From Planctomycetota bacterium (lineage in GTDB: Bacteria > Planctomycetota > UBA1135 > GCA-002686595), in NCBI GenBank assembly GCA_029259655.1, contig JAJDET010000256.1:1-48988 (forward strand): a DNA stretch of 48,988 bases. Direction: 5' to 3'. The position numbers and the translations under genes were made by a program. Within the stretch, counting starts at the first letter, position 1, and the number at the start of each line of letters is the position of its first letter. This document shows positions 33,601 through 41,922 of the stretch, piece by piece. The notes beneath the pieces are model-generated. The model did not search any database. It was not told the DNA's origin and saw nothing but the letters and a program-made list of their open reading frames with translations.

Positions 33601-36262
33601 CGTCTCGGACGGGTGCGAGCTCCCGTCCGAGCAGCGCGAGCAGGAAGAGCGCCAGGCCGAGCGGGAGCCAGCCCGATCCGCGGCTCTCGCCGTCGGTGCT
33701 CCACGTCCCCTCGAACAGGGGCGTGTTCGCCCACCCCACGGCGTGGACGAGCGAGTGGTAGAAGGGATCGGAGAAGCGCGGCTCGCGCGCCACGCGACGG
33801 CGCGCGTGGAGCAGGGCGTCGGCGGTCGCGGCTCCCTCGCGGAGCGCCTCGTGAAACCCCTCCGAGAAGGAGAGCGCACTCTCGAGCTCCTGATCCGCTC
33901 GCGAGAGGACGACGGCTTCCGCTCCCGCGCGCAGGAAGGCGCCGCCGAGGTTCGAGAGGCCGTCGTCTCCCAGCCTTGCGGGTCCGCGGGCTGCACCACA
34001 GGCGGTCAGCACCACGAGCGGGGGAGCGCGCCACGACTCGACGCGATCGCAGGTGACCACGCCGGAATCCCCGCCGGCCGCGGCGAGAACGAGCAGCGCG
34101 GAGCGCTCTCGCCGGACGTCGTGAACACCGTGAGCCACGAGCTGCAGCACGCGAGGCCGCAGGGCGAGCAGGCGTTCGAGCTCTTCCGCCGAGACGTCGG
34201 ACACGATGCGCGACTCGCCGTAGGCCCGGGCGATCTGCATGAGCCTTCCGCTGTCGATCGCCAGCGGTGCCAGCTCCGGCCAGCGCTCTCGCAGCGCGGA
34301 TGCGGGGCGTGAGGCCGTTGCGAGGAGGAGCTCGTGCTCTGTCTCCTCTCGGTCGGCCGAGAGTGCCTCGAGGTACAGGCCCAGGGAGATCGACGGGAGG
34401 TAGCTCACGGCATGGAGCAGCCCGACGCGGCCATCGGACAGCGGCAGGCTCTCGAAGGGGAGATCGCCGAAGAACCCCGCGCCGACGATCGTCACGCGCT
34501 CCCACCCGTCGACCAGCGCGCGCACGTCCGGCGGCAGGAACACCGCGGCTGTCTCGGAACCGCTCCGCGCGAGCTCCACCTCGCCTCGGGAGCCACGAAG
34601 CGCCGGCGGCGTCTCGACGATCGCCTGGAACTCGCGCTGGAGTCGTTCGAGCTCCAGCGACGGAGAGAGCTCGAAGCTCGCGATTCGCTCGCGGTCGAGG
34701 GCGAAGACGTGCGAGCGCTCGAGCGACGGGACGTAGACCAGAACGCCGTCGCCGGGGCCGAGGATCGCACGCAGCTCGTCGACCGTTCCGGGGCCGAGGT
34801 CGAGGCTGCGCGAGAGCGTGCCCAGCGCCTGTGCCTCCATGACCCGCTCCAGCGCGGCGCGGACGCCGGCCTCACCGGGTGCGCGCGCGAGCTCGGCGCG
34901 AACGAGAACGTCCATGACGACGAGCCGCTCGTGGAAGTGGAGGAAGCCGATGCCGCCCGGCCGGATCGGGGTGCGACGCCACTGTTCGAGGAACGCGTGC
35001 CACGCGTCCTCGAGCTCTGCGAACGCGGTCTCGGTCACTGCCCCGCTCACGGCGAGCTCCAGCTCGCACGCCTCCGCGGCGAGGAGGCCGCGCTCGCGCA
35101 CGCGGCTCGACGCCTTCAGACCCCCGAAGAGCTCATCGACACGCGCACCGGCGCGTTCGAGCTCGTCGCGCGCCGGCCCCGTGTCGCCCATCGCGCGCAG
35201 CACGCGGGCGAGCGCGATGCGCGTCGCGATCTCGTCCTCGATTCCCAGGGCTTCGTCGTCCAGAGCTCGCTCGAGGTCGCGTCGAGCCTCCTCGATCCCC
35301 GTCGCGAGCGCGAGCGCGCGGTCGGCTCGGGCGCGCCCGAGGAGCGAGCGCAGGACCGCTCGGCCCGCGGGATGCGTGCCGACCTCGGTCTCGCGCTCGA
35401 GCTCCTCGCGCGTCGCGCGTCCGATCGCGTCCTCGCGGTAGTTCGCGAGCAGGAGCGAGGCGCGGTGGATGAGAGCGGTCCGGACGAGCTCGGGATCTCC
35501 GATCCCCTCCGCGAGCTCCGTCTCCTGTTCGATCCAGCGCGCGGCCTCGTCGAGCACGCCGAGCTCCAGGTGAACCATTCCCCGCAACCCGAGGATCGAC
35601 GGGCGCAGGTACTGGTGGAACTCCACCTCGTCCGAGAGCAAGGATTCGGCCTCATCGACCGTCTCGAGCGCGAGCTCCGTCTCGCCGGAGATTCTCCAGA
35701 CATCCGCCAGGAGATAGAGGACGTACGGCCGGACCGCGTCGTCGACGTCGGGCAGTGCCGAGCGGAGGAGGTCGCGCGCCTCGCCCATCCGACCGCGACG
35801 ATGCAGTCCCTGCGCGAGGTCGAGCTCGATCCCGGCGCGAACTCCGGGTTCGGCGGCGCCCGCTGCGGCCCGGGCGTTCGCGCGGCACTCCTCGGACGTG
35901 AGGCCTCCCCGCGCGAAGTCGTCCAGCCCCGCGAGCACCGCCATCGCGTAGCCGTAGATGCCGGCCGCGAACTCCTCCCGGTCGACGAGCGGCTCGAGGC
36001 GTCGCGTGAGATCCAGGAGCTCCGCTCCGATCTGCGCATCGTCGGCGGGCGAGCCTGTCGGGACGCTGCCCCGCAGCTCGAAGACGCGATTCCGGAAGCG
36101 ATCGGCGGGGACCTCGTCCTGGGCGTGGACTCCCGGAGCGAGCGACGCGATCAGCGCGAGAGCGAGAGCTCCCGTTCGAACGAGCCGCTCGGCACACCGC
36201 CCGCGTCGTGGGCGACGATGCGCAGGCGGATCCGATCGGGCAAGTCTCGACTGGGCGTCCAC
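33578..36262 (-). CDS. CHAT-domain (caspase-like) protein with TPR-type repeats
   Basis: A protein of about 894 residues. A hydrophobic segment (LALALIASLAPGVHAQ) looks like a signal peptide, so most of the chain is outside the cytoplasm. Residues ~60-470 are helical repeats of TPR style (AGIELDLAQGLHRRGRMGEARDLL and others). The C-terminal ~330 residues are a CHAT domain with the catalytic pair His711 (LQLVAHG) and Cys755 (VVLTACGA). One membrane helix near the end (LPLGLALFLLALLG) may anchor it. CHAT proteases cut partners after stress or signals. No start codon lies at the signal peptide itself, so I chose GTG 36262, which overlaps the anti-sigma gene by 112 bases; this start is uncertain. 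It is the third gene of the ECF operon. Confidence 0.85.
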   Translation of the reverse strand: MDAQSRLARSDPPAHRRPRRGRCAERLVRTGALALALIASLAPGVHAQDEVPADRFRNRVFELRGSVPTGSPADDAQIGAELLDLTRRLEPLVDREEFAAGIYGYAMAVLAGLDDFARGGLTSEECRANARAAAGAAEPGVRAGIELDLAQGLHRRGRMGEARDLLRSALPDVDDAVRPYVLYLLADVWRISGETELALETVDEAESLLSDEVEFHQYLRPSILGLRGMVHLELGVLDEAARWIEQETELAEGIGDPELVRTALIHRASLLLANYREDAIGRATREELERETEVGTHPAGRAVLRSLLGRARADRALALATGIEEARRDLERALDDEALGIEDEIATRIALARVLRAMGDTGPARDELERAGARVDELFGGLKASSRVRERGLLAAEACELELAVSGAVTETAFAELEDAWHAFLEQWRRTPIRPGGIGFLHFHERLVVMDVLVRAELARAPGEAGVRAALERVMEAQALGTLSRSLDLGPGTVDELRAILGPGDGVLVYVPSLERSHVFALDRERIASFELSPSLELERLQREFQAIVETPPALRGSRGEVELARSGSETAAVFLPPDVRALVDGWERVTIVGAGFFGDLPFESLPLSDGRVGLLHAVSYLPSISLGLYLEALSADREETEHELLLATASRPASALRERWPELAPLAIDSGRLMQIARAYGESRIVSDVSAEELERLLALRPRVLQLVAHGVHDVRRERSALLVLAAAGGDSGVVTCDRVESWRAPPLVVLTACGAARGPARLGDDGLSNLGGAFLRAGAEAVVLSRADQELESALSFSEGFHEALREGAATADALLHARRRVAREPRFSDPFYHSLVHAVGWANTPLFEGTWSTDGESRGSGWLPLGLALFLLALLGRELAPVRDVTRPSGS

Positions 36263-36819
36263 TCGTTCTCCGTCAGGTCGGTCTCGCGCACGATCGGCGC
36301 GGTGCCGGGCGGGTCGTCCGCGCCCCGGACCTCCAGGGTGAACCATCCTCCCGCCGGGAGGTCGGAACTCCAGCGAAAGCGCCCCCATCCTCCGATTTCG
36401 CCCGACGGCTCCAGGAGCTCGATCGCTCCGTCGCCGAGGTAGACGTCGCCCGGCTCCTCGCGGGGTTCGCCCGAACCCGGGCCGAGCATCCACAACAGAC
36501 CCGCGAAGAAGACCAGGGCGGCGGCCGCGGCGACGAAGCGGATCGGGATCCGTGCGGGCGCCGACTCTCGCACCAGACCGCGAAGCACGGGCCCGACGCG
36601 CTCGGAACCCGGGGCCGCCGCGACGCTCGACGACGCATCGAGCGTCGCGCGCGCCTCGCCCCCGGCGTCGTCGAGACGCCGCGACAGTTCCTCGAGCGCG
36701 CGGAGGCGCTCGCGAGCCTCCGGACGTGACGCGAGGAGCTCGGCGACCTCTGGATCGTCGAGGCCCGCGTCACCGGTCAGCACGCGTTCGAGATGGGCGT
36801 CCAGGTGCTCTTCGCTCAT
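36151..36819 (-). CDS. Anti-sigma factor, single-pass membrane
   Basis: A 222-residue protein. A helical N-terminal part (1-90) precedes one membrane helix (about 93-112, FVAAAAALVFFAGLLWML) and an outer beta domain (GRFRWSSDLPAGGWFTLEVRG). No zinc-binding His-x3-Cys-x2-Cys is present, so it is not of the ZAS type; the call rests on topology and context. ATG 36819 overlaps the sigma factor stop (ATGA), the usual arrangement for a sigma/anti-sigma pair. Its outer domain probably senses the signal, perhaps by way of the CHAT protein encoded next. Confidence 0.82.
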   Translation of the reverse strand: MSEEHLDAHLERVLTGDAGLDDPEVAELLASRPEARERLRALEELSRRLDDAGGEARATLDASSSVAAAPGSERVGPVLRGLVRESAPARIPIRFVAAAAALVFFAGLLWMLGPGSGEPREEPGDVYLGDGAIELLEPSGEIGGWGRFRWSSDLPAGGWFTLEVRGADDPPGTAPIVRETDLTENEWTPSRDLPDRIRLRIVAHDAGGVPSGSFERELSLSR

Positions 36820-37448
36820 TGCGCGGCCTCTGCGGCGTCGAGGTACTCGCGAAGCCGGACCATGCCCCGATAGTACTGGGTCTTCGCCGTGTTGGGTGAC
36901 ACGTCGAGCTCTGCCCCGATCTCGTCGAAGGTGAGCTCCTCGAAGTGCTTCATTCGGATCACGTCGGACGCCGGCGGTCCCAGCCGGTCCAGCACACGGT
37001 GGATGAGCTCGCGATCGGCGGTCTCGGCGGGACTCGCCCCCCCGGTGTCGTCGCGCTCAGCCACGGATTCCTCCTCGTGCATCGGCTCCGGCCGTCGTCG
37101 TCGGCGCCGCACGCTGTTCATGAGCTCGAGGAAGCAGAACCGGTAGACCCACGTCTCCAGCGCCGCCCTCCCTTCGAATTCGCCGAGCTTTCTCCATATG
37201 GACGTGAGCGTGTCTTGAACGACATCGGCCAGGTCATCGGACGTGAGCGGCGCGCCCAGGCGGGCATTCTGCGCGGCCAGGATCGAGGGAACGCATTGCA
37301 TGCGCTCCACGAACCTCGCCACGGCCTCGGGCCGCCCGGCGCGTACACCCCGGATCAGATCGAGGTCGGCGTCGCGGGAGATTGGCGTTCGATGCTCGGG
37401 AATCGTTCCACGCTCTTCGCGAGAACTGGCGCTCGAAGGGAGTCCCAT
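36816..37448 (-). CDS. ECF-type RNA polymerase sigma factor
   Basis: A 210-residue ECF sigma. Region 2 is around 68-125 (DDLADVVQDTLTSIWRKL, FEGRAALETWVYRFCFLEL) and ends in an Arg run. Region 4 is around 150-200 (HRVLDRLGPPASDVIRMKHF, LTFDEIGAELDVSPNTAKTQ, YYRGMVRLREYL). It would direct polymerase to envelope-stress or surface genes once freed from the anti-sigma factor. ATG 37448 is the most likely start; an upstream extension to 37550 is Arg/Cys-rich and improbable. It is divergent from the large secreted cytochrome gene, with 215 bases between starts, so both promoters lie there and that gene is a candidate target. Confidence 0.88.
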   Translation of the reverse strand: MGLPSSASSREERGTIPEHRTPISRDADLDLIRGVRAGRPEAVARFVERMQCVPSILAAQNARLGAPLTSDDLADVVQDTLTSIWRKLGEFEGRAALETWVYRFCFLELMNSVRRRRRRPEPMHEEESVAERDDTGGASPAETADRELIHRVLDRLGPPASDVIRMKHFEELTFDEIGAELDVSPNTAKTQYYRGMVRLREYLDAAEAAQ

Positions 37449-37663
37449 GCCTGGACGTCGATTGTAGCCTCGCCGGTCCCCCCGCGAGCGGGTACACGGC
37501 CCTGCGTTGCAACTCGTCGCGAGAGTTTCGCGATTCTCCACGACTCGCAAATCACCGAATCGGGAAACGACTTCGCGCCCCGTCGACGCCGACAGGGGTG
37601 CGGGGCGTGCCCGAGGAGTTTCGACGCTCGACCCCGCGTTCGGTCAGGAGCCGAGGCGAGAAC

Positions 37664-40600
37664 ATGTGCAAGGCAATCGAGCGAGTACTGGTCTTCGTGG
37701 GGATCGCGGCGGGCGTGTGTGCAACGGACGTCGCCGCGCAGGTTATGGGCACGGGGGCCATGGGGGTGGGGGCAACGGGAGCCCAATCGACCGGCGGCCT
37801 GCAGCTCCCCGGCGGCGCGACCGCCGTCCCGGCCGGTGTGACTTCACAGCCGGGTACGCCGCGCGTCTCGGGCGTCCTCACCGGACCCGTGATCACCGTG
37901 CCCATCGATCCGGGACCCGTACCGGTTCCCTACGAGACGGTCGACAACCTCGAGGGGGACTGGGTCAACCTGATGAACCCGCCCTATCGACCGATGGTCC
38001 TCTCGGACGACGGCTTCTCGCTCTGGGCCGTCGACAACCACAACAACCAGGTCCACTACTTCAGCAACGGAACGGGCACGCCCACGTCGACCTTCGGCGT
38101 CCCGGTCGGACCGGTCTCCATCGCCAAGTGGACGGACGGAAGCGACCTGCGCCTGATCGTCGTCTGCCGGACGAGCTGGGTCGTCTGCCTGCTCGACGCC
38201 GACACGGGGGAGATCCTCGACGTCCTCCAGATGGAGGACCCGGCCACGGGTCGTCAGCTCGGCGAGCCCGCCGACATCGTCGTGGTGGGGGACGATGCCT
38301 GGGTGACGGCGTCCGCCAGCGACGCCGTCGTGGAGATCGACCTCACGACGTTCTCCATTGCGAACGTCCTCTACATGCCCTCCAAGCACCCGACGTTTCT
38401 GTCGGTGGACACGAACGGAGACATCCTCGTCGTGCCGCAGGCCTCGGGGAACAACACGCTCGTCCACCGGCCCGAGGGTTCCTTCATCCCGGGCCCGGCG
38501 CACGTGGGTGAGCTGGGCGTGATCGACGGCGCGGACACGAGCGTCGTCATCAATGGGCTCAACGACTACGACGTGTTCCGCATCGACACGACGGGGGTGA
38601 CGCCGGTCATGAGCCCGGCGGCACAGCACGTCGGGACGGTCATGTTCGCGCACGCGGTCAACCCGTTCACCGGAGACTTCTGGGCGCTCAACACGGACGC
38701 CAACACGAAGGATCCGACGATGCAGACCGAGCCGACCATCAACGGGAAGATCGCGTTCAACCAGCTCAGCCTCATGACGCTGACGGCCGGTCAGGTCGTG
38801 ACGCCCGGCTCGACCTTCGACCTCGATCTTCACCCGGACGGCATGGGCGGGTTCGCGCACGATCCCACCCGGGCGGTCGGACAGCCCTTCAACCTGTGCA
38901 TGACCGATGCCGGATTCGCGTTCGTGGTCGGGCTCCTGACGGACAACGTCACCCTGCTCGACCCCCAGGGCAACTTCTTCCTCGAGTGGGATCTCTCCAC
39001 GGCCGGCTCCATCCCGCGCGCCGTCGAGTACTCGCTCCCGCTCAACACGGCCTTCGTCTACTGCTGGGGCACGAACGTGATCGAGGGCTACGACCTCAAC
39101 GACACGACGAGCCCCTGGATCACGCTCGACCTCGGGTACGACCCGACCCCGCGCGACCTGAAGGACGGGCGCGCCACGTTCTTCGACGCCGGCAACTCGC
39201 TGAACAACCGCTTCGCCTGCACGACCTGCCACATCGACGGCGGGTTCGACGGCATCGCCTGGAACATCGAGCAGGACAAGGACCCCAAGGGTCCGATGAT
39301 CACCCAGACGATGACCGGGCTCGAGACCGTGCACCCGTTCCACTGGCGCGGCGAGCAGGAGGGGATCGGCGATCAGCTCATGATCGACTTCAACGAGGCG
39401 TTCGAGGGACTCCTCGGTGGAGCGATGCTCGACACGACCCCCGGTGGGAAGTGGGAGAAGTTCGAGGACTTCGTGTTCTCGATGCAATCACCCGCCAACC
39501 CCAACCAGAACATCGAGCGACTCGTCGATCCCGACATCGATGCTCCGCTGTTCCCCGGCTTTCCCGACGGAGACCCCGTCGACGGTCAGGCCAACTTCAT
39601 CCTGGGTTGTGCGAGCTGTCACTCGTTCCCGAAGGGCACGAGCAACGACTTCATCGCGGACGGCATCCAGGATCACCATCCGCACCAGATGGACTTCAAG
39701 GTGCCCCCGTTCCAGGAGGACTATCGCTGGGAGCAGGACGCGGACACGACCACTCCCGGGATCCAGCTGGAGACGGTCGATTTCGTCCCCATGGTTCCGA
39801 ACCTGCCGAACAGCGATTTCTTCCCGCCGCTCGGCGTGGCGTTCACGCACGCGGGGCTCTTCACGAACCTCCATCACTTCGTTCTCGTCTTCAACGTCTT
39901 CACCAACACGCTGATCTCCTCACTGACGGACTACATCCACCAGTGGGACAACGGGCTCGCGCCCGTGGCGCACCGCGCCTACCACGTCGACGACACGACG
40001 CCGAACTCCGTCTTCAAGGCGATCCGGAACTATCTGGTGCCCCAGACCTCGACGGGGATGACCACGGGTTCGGGCCAGACCGTCGTCAACGGCGACCTCG
40101 CCGTCATCGGCACGTTCGAGTGGCAGACCGTGGAGCGCGACGTGCGGTGGTACCTGGACGCGGCCTCCGGCCTCCTCGTCCCGGACGATTCGACCATCCC
40201 GCCACAGGTCGTGGGGACGTTGCTCGCCCAGGCCAAGCAGGGCAAGTCGACGAACACCTTCATCGGGATGCCCTTCGGGACGGCGCGCCGCTTCGCGATC
40301 GACTACGACGGCGACGGCCTGCCCAACCAGGACGAGGAGCACTACCCGGGTGGGGGGACCGACCCGGAGGTGAAGGACTCCGACGGAGACGGTTGGTGGG
40401 ACGGCTACGAGGACATGGTCGGCTCCGACCCGACGCTGGCCTCGAGCGTGCCCGGATCCGATCCCGGCCCGCCGGACTTCGTGAACGACACGGTCGACGT
40501 CCTGTGGACGACCGCGAAGACGGCGGTCCTGCGGTTCGAGGTCACGGAACAGGCCCGCGTCGATGCGAGCTACGTGACCACAGGCGCCGGCGGCTCCGGG

Positions 40601-41239
40601 GACTCGGGGCTCGTGAAGAGCCGCTTCGGCTACCACCACCGGCTCGTGCTCGCGAACCTCGATCCGCTGCAGACCTACCAGGTGACGATCGACATCATCG
40701 ACCACTTCGGCATGTCGAAGCAGAAGGTCGTGAGCTTCAACACGAAGTCCTTCGTGGGCCTCGTGGACCGCACGAAGGTCGCGTCGCTGAGCTTCACCCA
40801 GCTCCCGGTGACGCCGACGTCTCCGATGACCCTCCGGGTCGAGGCCGCGAACCGCTTTTCGCTCGGGTCGCCGCCCACGCCCGCGGTCGGCTATCAGGTC
40901 GTCGCGCGCGTCTGCCTCGACGGGCAGTTCATCGACGTTCCCGCCGACCTCGACACGCAGGGAGGGCCGAGCGCGTTCACCGTCGTGGCCCAGCCCTACA
41001 CGGTCCTACCGGGTCCGTTCACGATCTCGACGGCCCTGACCGACGGGAGCGGGTTCGCGGACCTGACCTTCGCCCTTCCGACGGCCCTCTCGGGTCAGAC
41101 GGTGACGGTCGTGATCGAGGCCATCCAGCTCCCGGGCGCGGGGTGGACGCCGTCGGTCCCCGACTTCGACCACCTGGCCAACTGGAGCCACTCGGACACA
41201 CCGAAACTGCTCCGGACGATCGACCTCGTGCTGCCGTAG
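37664..41239 (+). CDS. Large secreted propeller/dihaem cytochrome/calcium-repeat protein
   Basis: A 1191-residue protein with a signal peptide ending in TDVAAQ (about 27). Residues ~80-500 form a YncE-like beta-propeller (DGFSLWAVDNHNNQVHYF, FLSVDTNGDILVVPQ, RAVEYSLPLNTAFVYCWGTN). Two haem c sites follow: CTTCH (519-523) and CASCH (649-653). Residues ~880-925 (DYDGDGLPNQDEE, DSDGDGWWDGYED) are thrombospondin type 3/EF-like calcium loops. The C-terminal ~250 residues are Fn3/Ig-like. The haem part resembles di-haem peroxidase-related proteins without proving peroxidase activity. It is likely at the outer surface. GAGGCGAG precedes ATG 37664. The stop touches the convergent DoxX gene. Confidence 0.85.
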   Translation: MCKAIERVLVFVGIAAGVCATDVAAQVMGTGAMGVGATGAQSTGGLQLPGGATAVPAGVTSQPGTPRVSGVLTGPVITVPIDPGPVPVPYETVDNLEGDWVNLMNPPYRPMVLSDDGFSLWAVDNHNNQVHYFSNGTGTPTSTFGVPVGPVSIAKWTDGSDLRLIVVCRTSWVVCLLDADTGEILDVLQMEDPATGRQLGEPADIVVVGDDAWVTASASDAVVEIDLTTFSIANVLYMPSKHPTFLSVDTNGDILVVPQASGNNTLVHRPEGSFIPGPAHVGELGVIDGADTSVVINGLNDYDVFRIDTTGVTPVMSPAAQHVGTVMFAHAVNPFTGDFWALNTDANTKDPTMQTEPTINGKIAFNQLSLMTLTAGQVVTPGSTFDLDLHPDGMGGFAHDPTRAVGQPFNLCMTDAGFAFVVGLLTDNVTLLDPQGNFFLEWDLSTAGSIPRAVEYSLPLNTAFVYCWGTNVIEGYDLNDTTSPWITLDLGYDPTPRDLKDGRATFFDAGNSLNNRFACTTCHIDGGFDGIAWNIEQDKDPKGPMITQTMTGLETVHPFHWRGEQEGIGDQLMIDFNEAFEGLLGGAMLDTTPGGKWEKFEDFVFSMQSPANPNQNIERLVDPDIDAPLFPGFPDGDPVDGQANFILGCASCHSFPKGTSNDFIADGIQDHHPHQMDFKVPPFQEDYRWEQDADTTTPGIQLETVDFVPMVPNLPNSDFFPPLGVAFTHAGLFTNLHHFVLVFNVFTNTLISSLTDYIHQWDNGLAPVAHRAYHVDDTTPNSVFKAIRNYLVPQTSTGMTTGSGQTVVNGDLAVIGTFEWQTVERDVRWYLDAASGLLVPDDSTIPPQVVGTLLAQAKQGKSTNTFIGMPFGTARRFAIDYDGDGLPNQDEEHYPGGGTDPEVKDSDGDGWWDGYEDMVGSDPTLASSVPGSDPGPPDFVNDTVDVLWTTAKTAVLRFEVTEQARVDASYVTTGAGGSGDSGLVKSRFGYHHRLVLANLDPLQTYQVTIDIIDHFGMSKQKVVSFNTKSFVGLVDRTKVASLSFTQLPVTPTSPMTLRVEAANRFSLGSPPTPAVGYQVVARVCLDGQFIDVPADLDTQGGPSAFTVVAQPYTVLPGPFTISTALTDGSGFADLTFALPTALSGQTVTVVIEAIQLPGAGWTPSVPDFDHLANWSHSDTPKLLRTIDLVLP

Positions 41240-41671
41240 TCAGGTCCGTGAGCGCGACGTCGCCCACGCATCGAGCGTGAGCACGTCGCGCTCACGCGGT
41301 ATCACCAGAACGAAGGTGAGCAGGACGAGGCGCGGGAAGATGTGCGCGGTCGTGTCGAAGAGCGCCTGCTGCAAGAGGTGCCCGTAGGTGACGATCACGA
41401 GGACGCCGCCGACCGCGACGGCGGCCTCGCGCACGCGGAACCCGACGCACAGGAGCGCGCCCGCGGCGAGCTCGACGAACGGGATCGCGAGCCCCAGGCC
41501 CCAGAGCAACCAGGACGGGATCCACGTTTCCGCGAACCCCTCCACGAACATCCTCTCGGCGTGGATCTTCGGCGTAAGCTCGAACACCTTCCACCAGCCG
41601 GCCATCCCGAAGATCAGTCCGAGCACCCAGCGCACGAAGAAGACGGCCCAGGCGGTGTTGTCGACGCGCAT
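41240..41671 (-). CDS. DoxX family membrane protein
   Basis: A 143-residue protein with four membrane helices (about 8-25, 50-72, 78-100 and 108-126). Family-typical features are FFVRWVLGLIFGMAGWWKV, WLLWGLGLAIPFVELAAGALL and GGVLVIVTYGHLLQ. DoxX proteins are small quinone-linked or redox-stress membrane proteins; the partner here is unknown. It ends exactly where the large cytochrome gene ends. Its start lies 251 bases from the end of the 11-haem gene, with a repeat element between them. Confidence 0.85.
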   Translation of the reverse strand: MRVDNTAWAVFFVRWVLGLIFGMAGWWKVFELTPKIHAERMFVEGFAETWIPSWLLWGLGLAIPFVELAAGALLCVGFRVREAAVAVGGVLVIVTYGHLLQQALFDTTAHIFPRLVLLTFVLVIPRERDVLTLDAWATSRSRT

Positions 41672-41762
41672 GCGGTGTTTCCCCCTCGACAGGGATTATG
41701 CCCGCGTGGGAGCTCGCGCCGATGCTTCCGAAGAGAAGTCGAACGACCGGTCGCCCTTTTCT

Positions 41763-41907
41763 GGTGCCCGTGCCCGTGCCCGAAAAGCCCGTACGGAGCC
41801 GAAGGCGCTTGGCACGGAGTAGCGGGGTACGGATCCGCCGTGCCTGAAAGAGAACCTCTGCGGAGACGCAGCGTTCAGAATCGGGCACGGGCACGGGCAC
41901 GGGCACC
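41763..41907. repeat. 145-bp element with GTGCCC-repeat inverted ends (copy A)
   Basis: The left arm GGTGCCCGTGCCCGTGCCCG (41763-41782) is mirrored by a right arm at 41882-41907 with four GGGCAC units. The 99-bp interior carries no gene. The element lies 16 bases beyond the stop of the leftward 11-haem gene. A second element of almost the same length lies upstream of that gene, with matching arms but a different interior. It may be a non-autonomous repeat or a strong stem that shapes the mRNA end. Confidence 0.8.
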
Positions 41908-41922
41908 AGACCCGGAAGACCG

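Noticed and set aside
34334..36442. A 702-codon rightward frame antisense to the CHAT gene
   Set aside because: It is Arg/Glu-rich low-complexity translation. The leftward frame has clear TPR and CHAT features and operon context.
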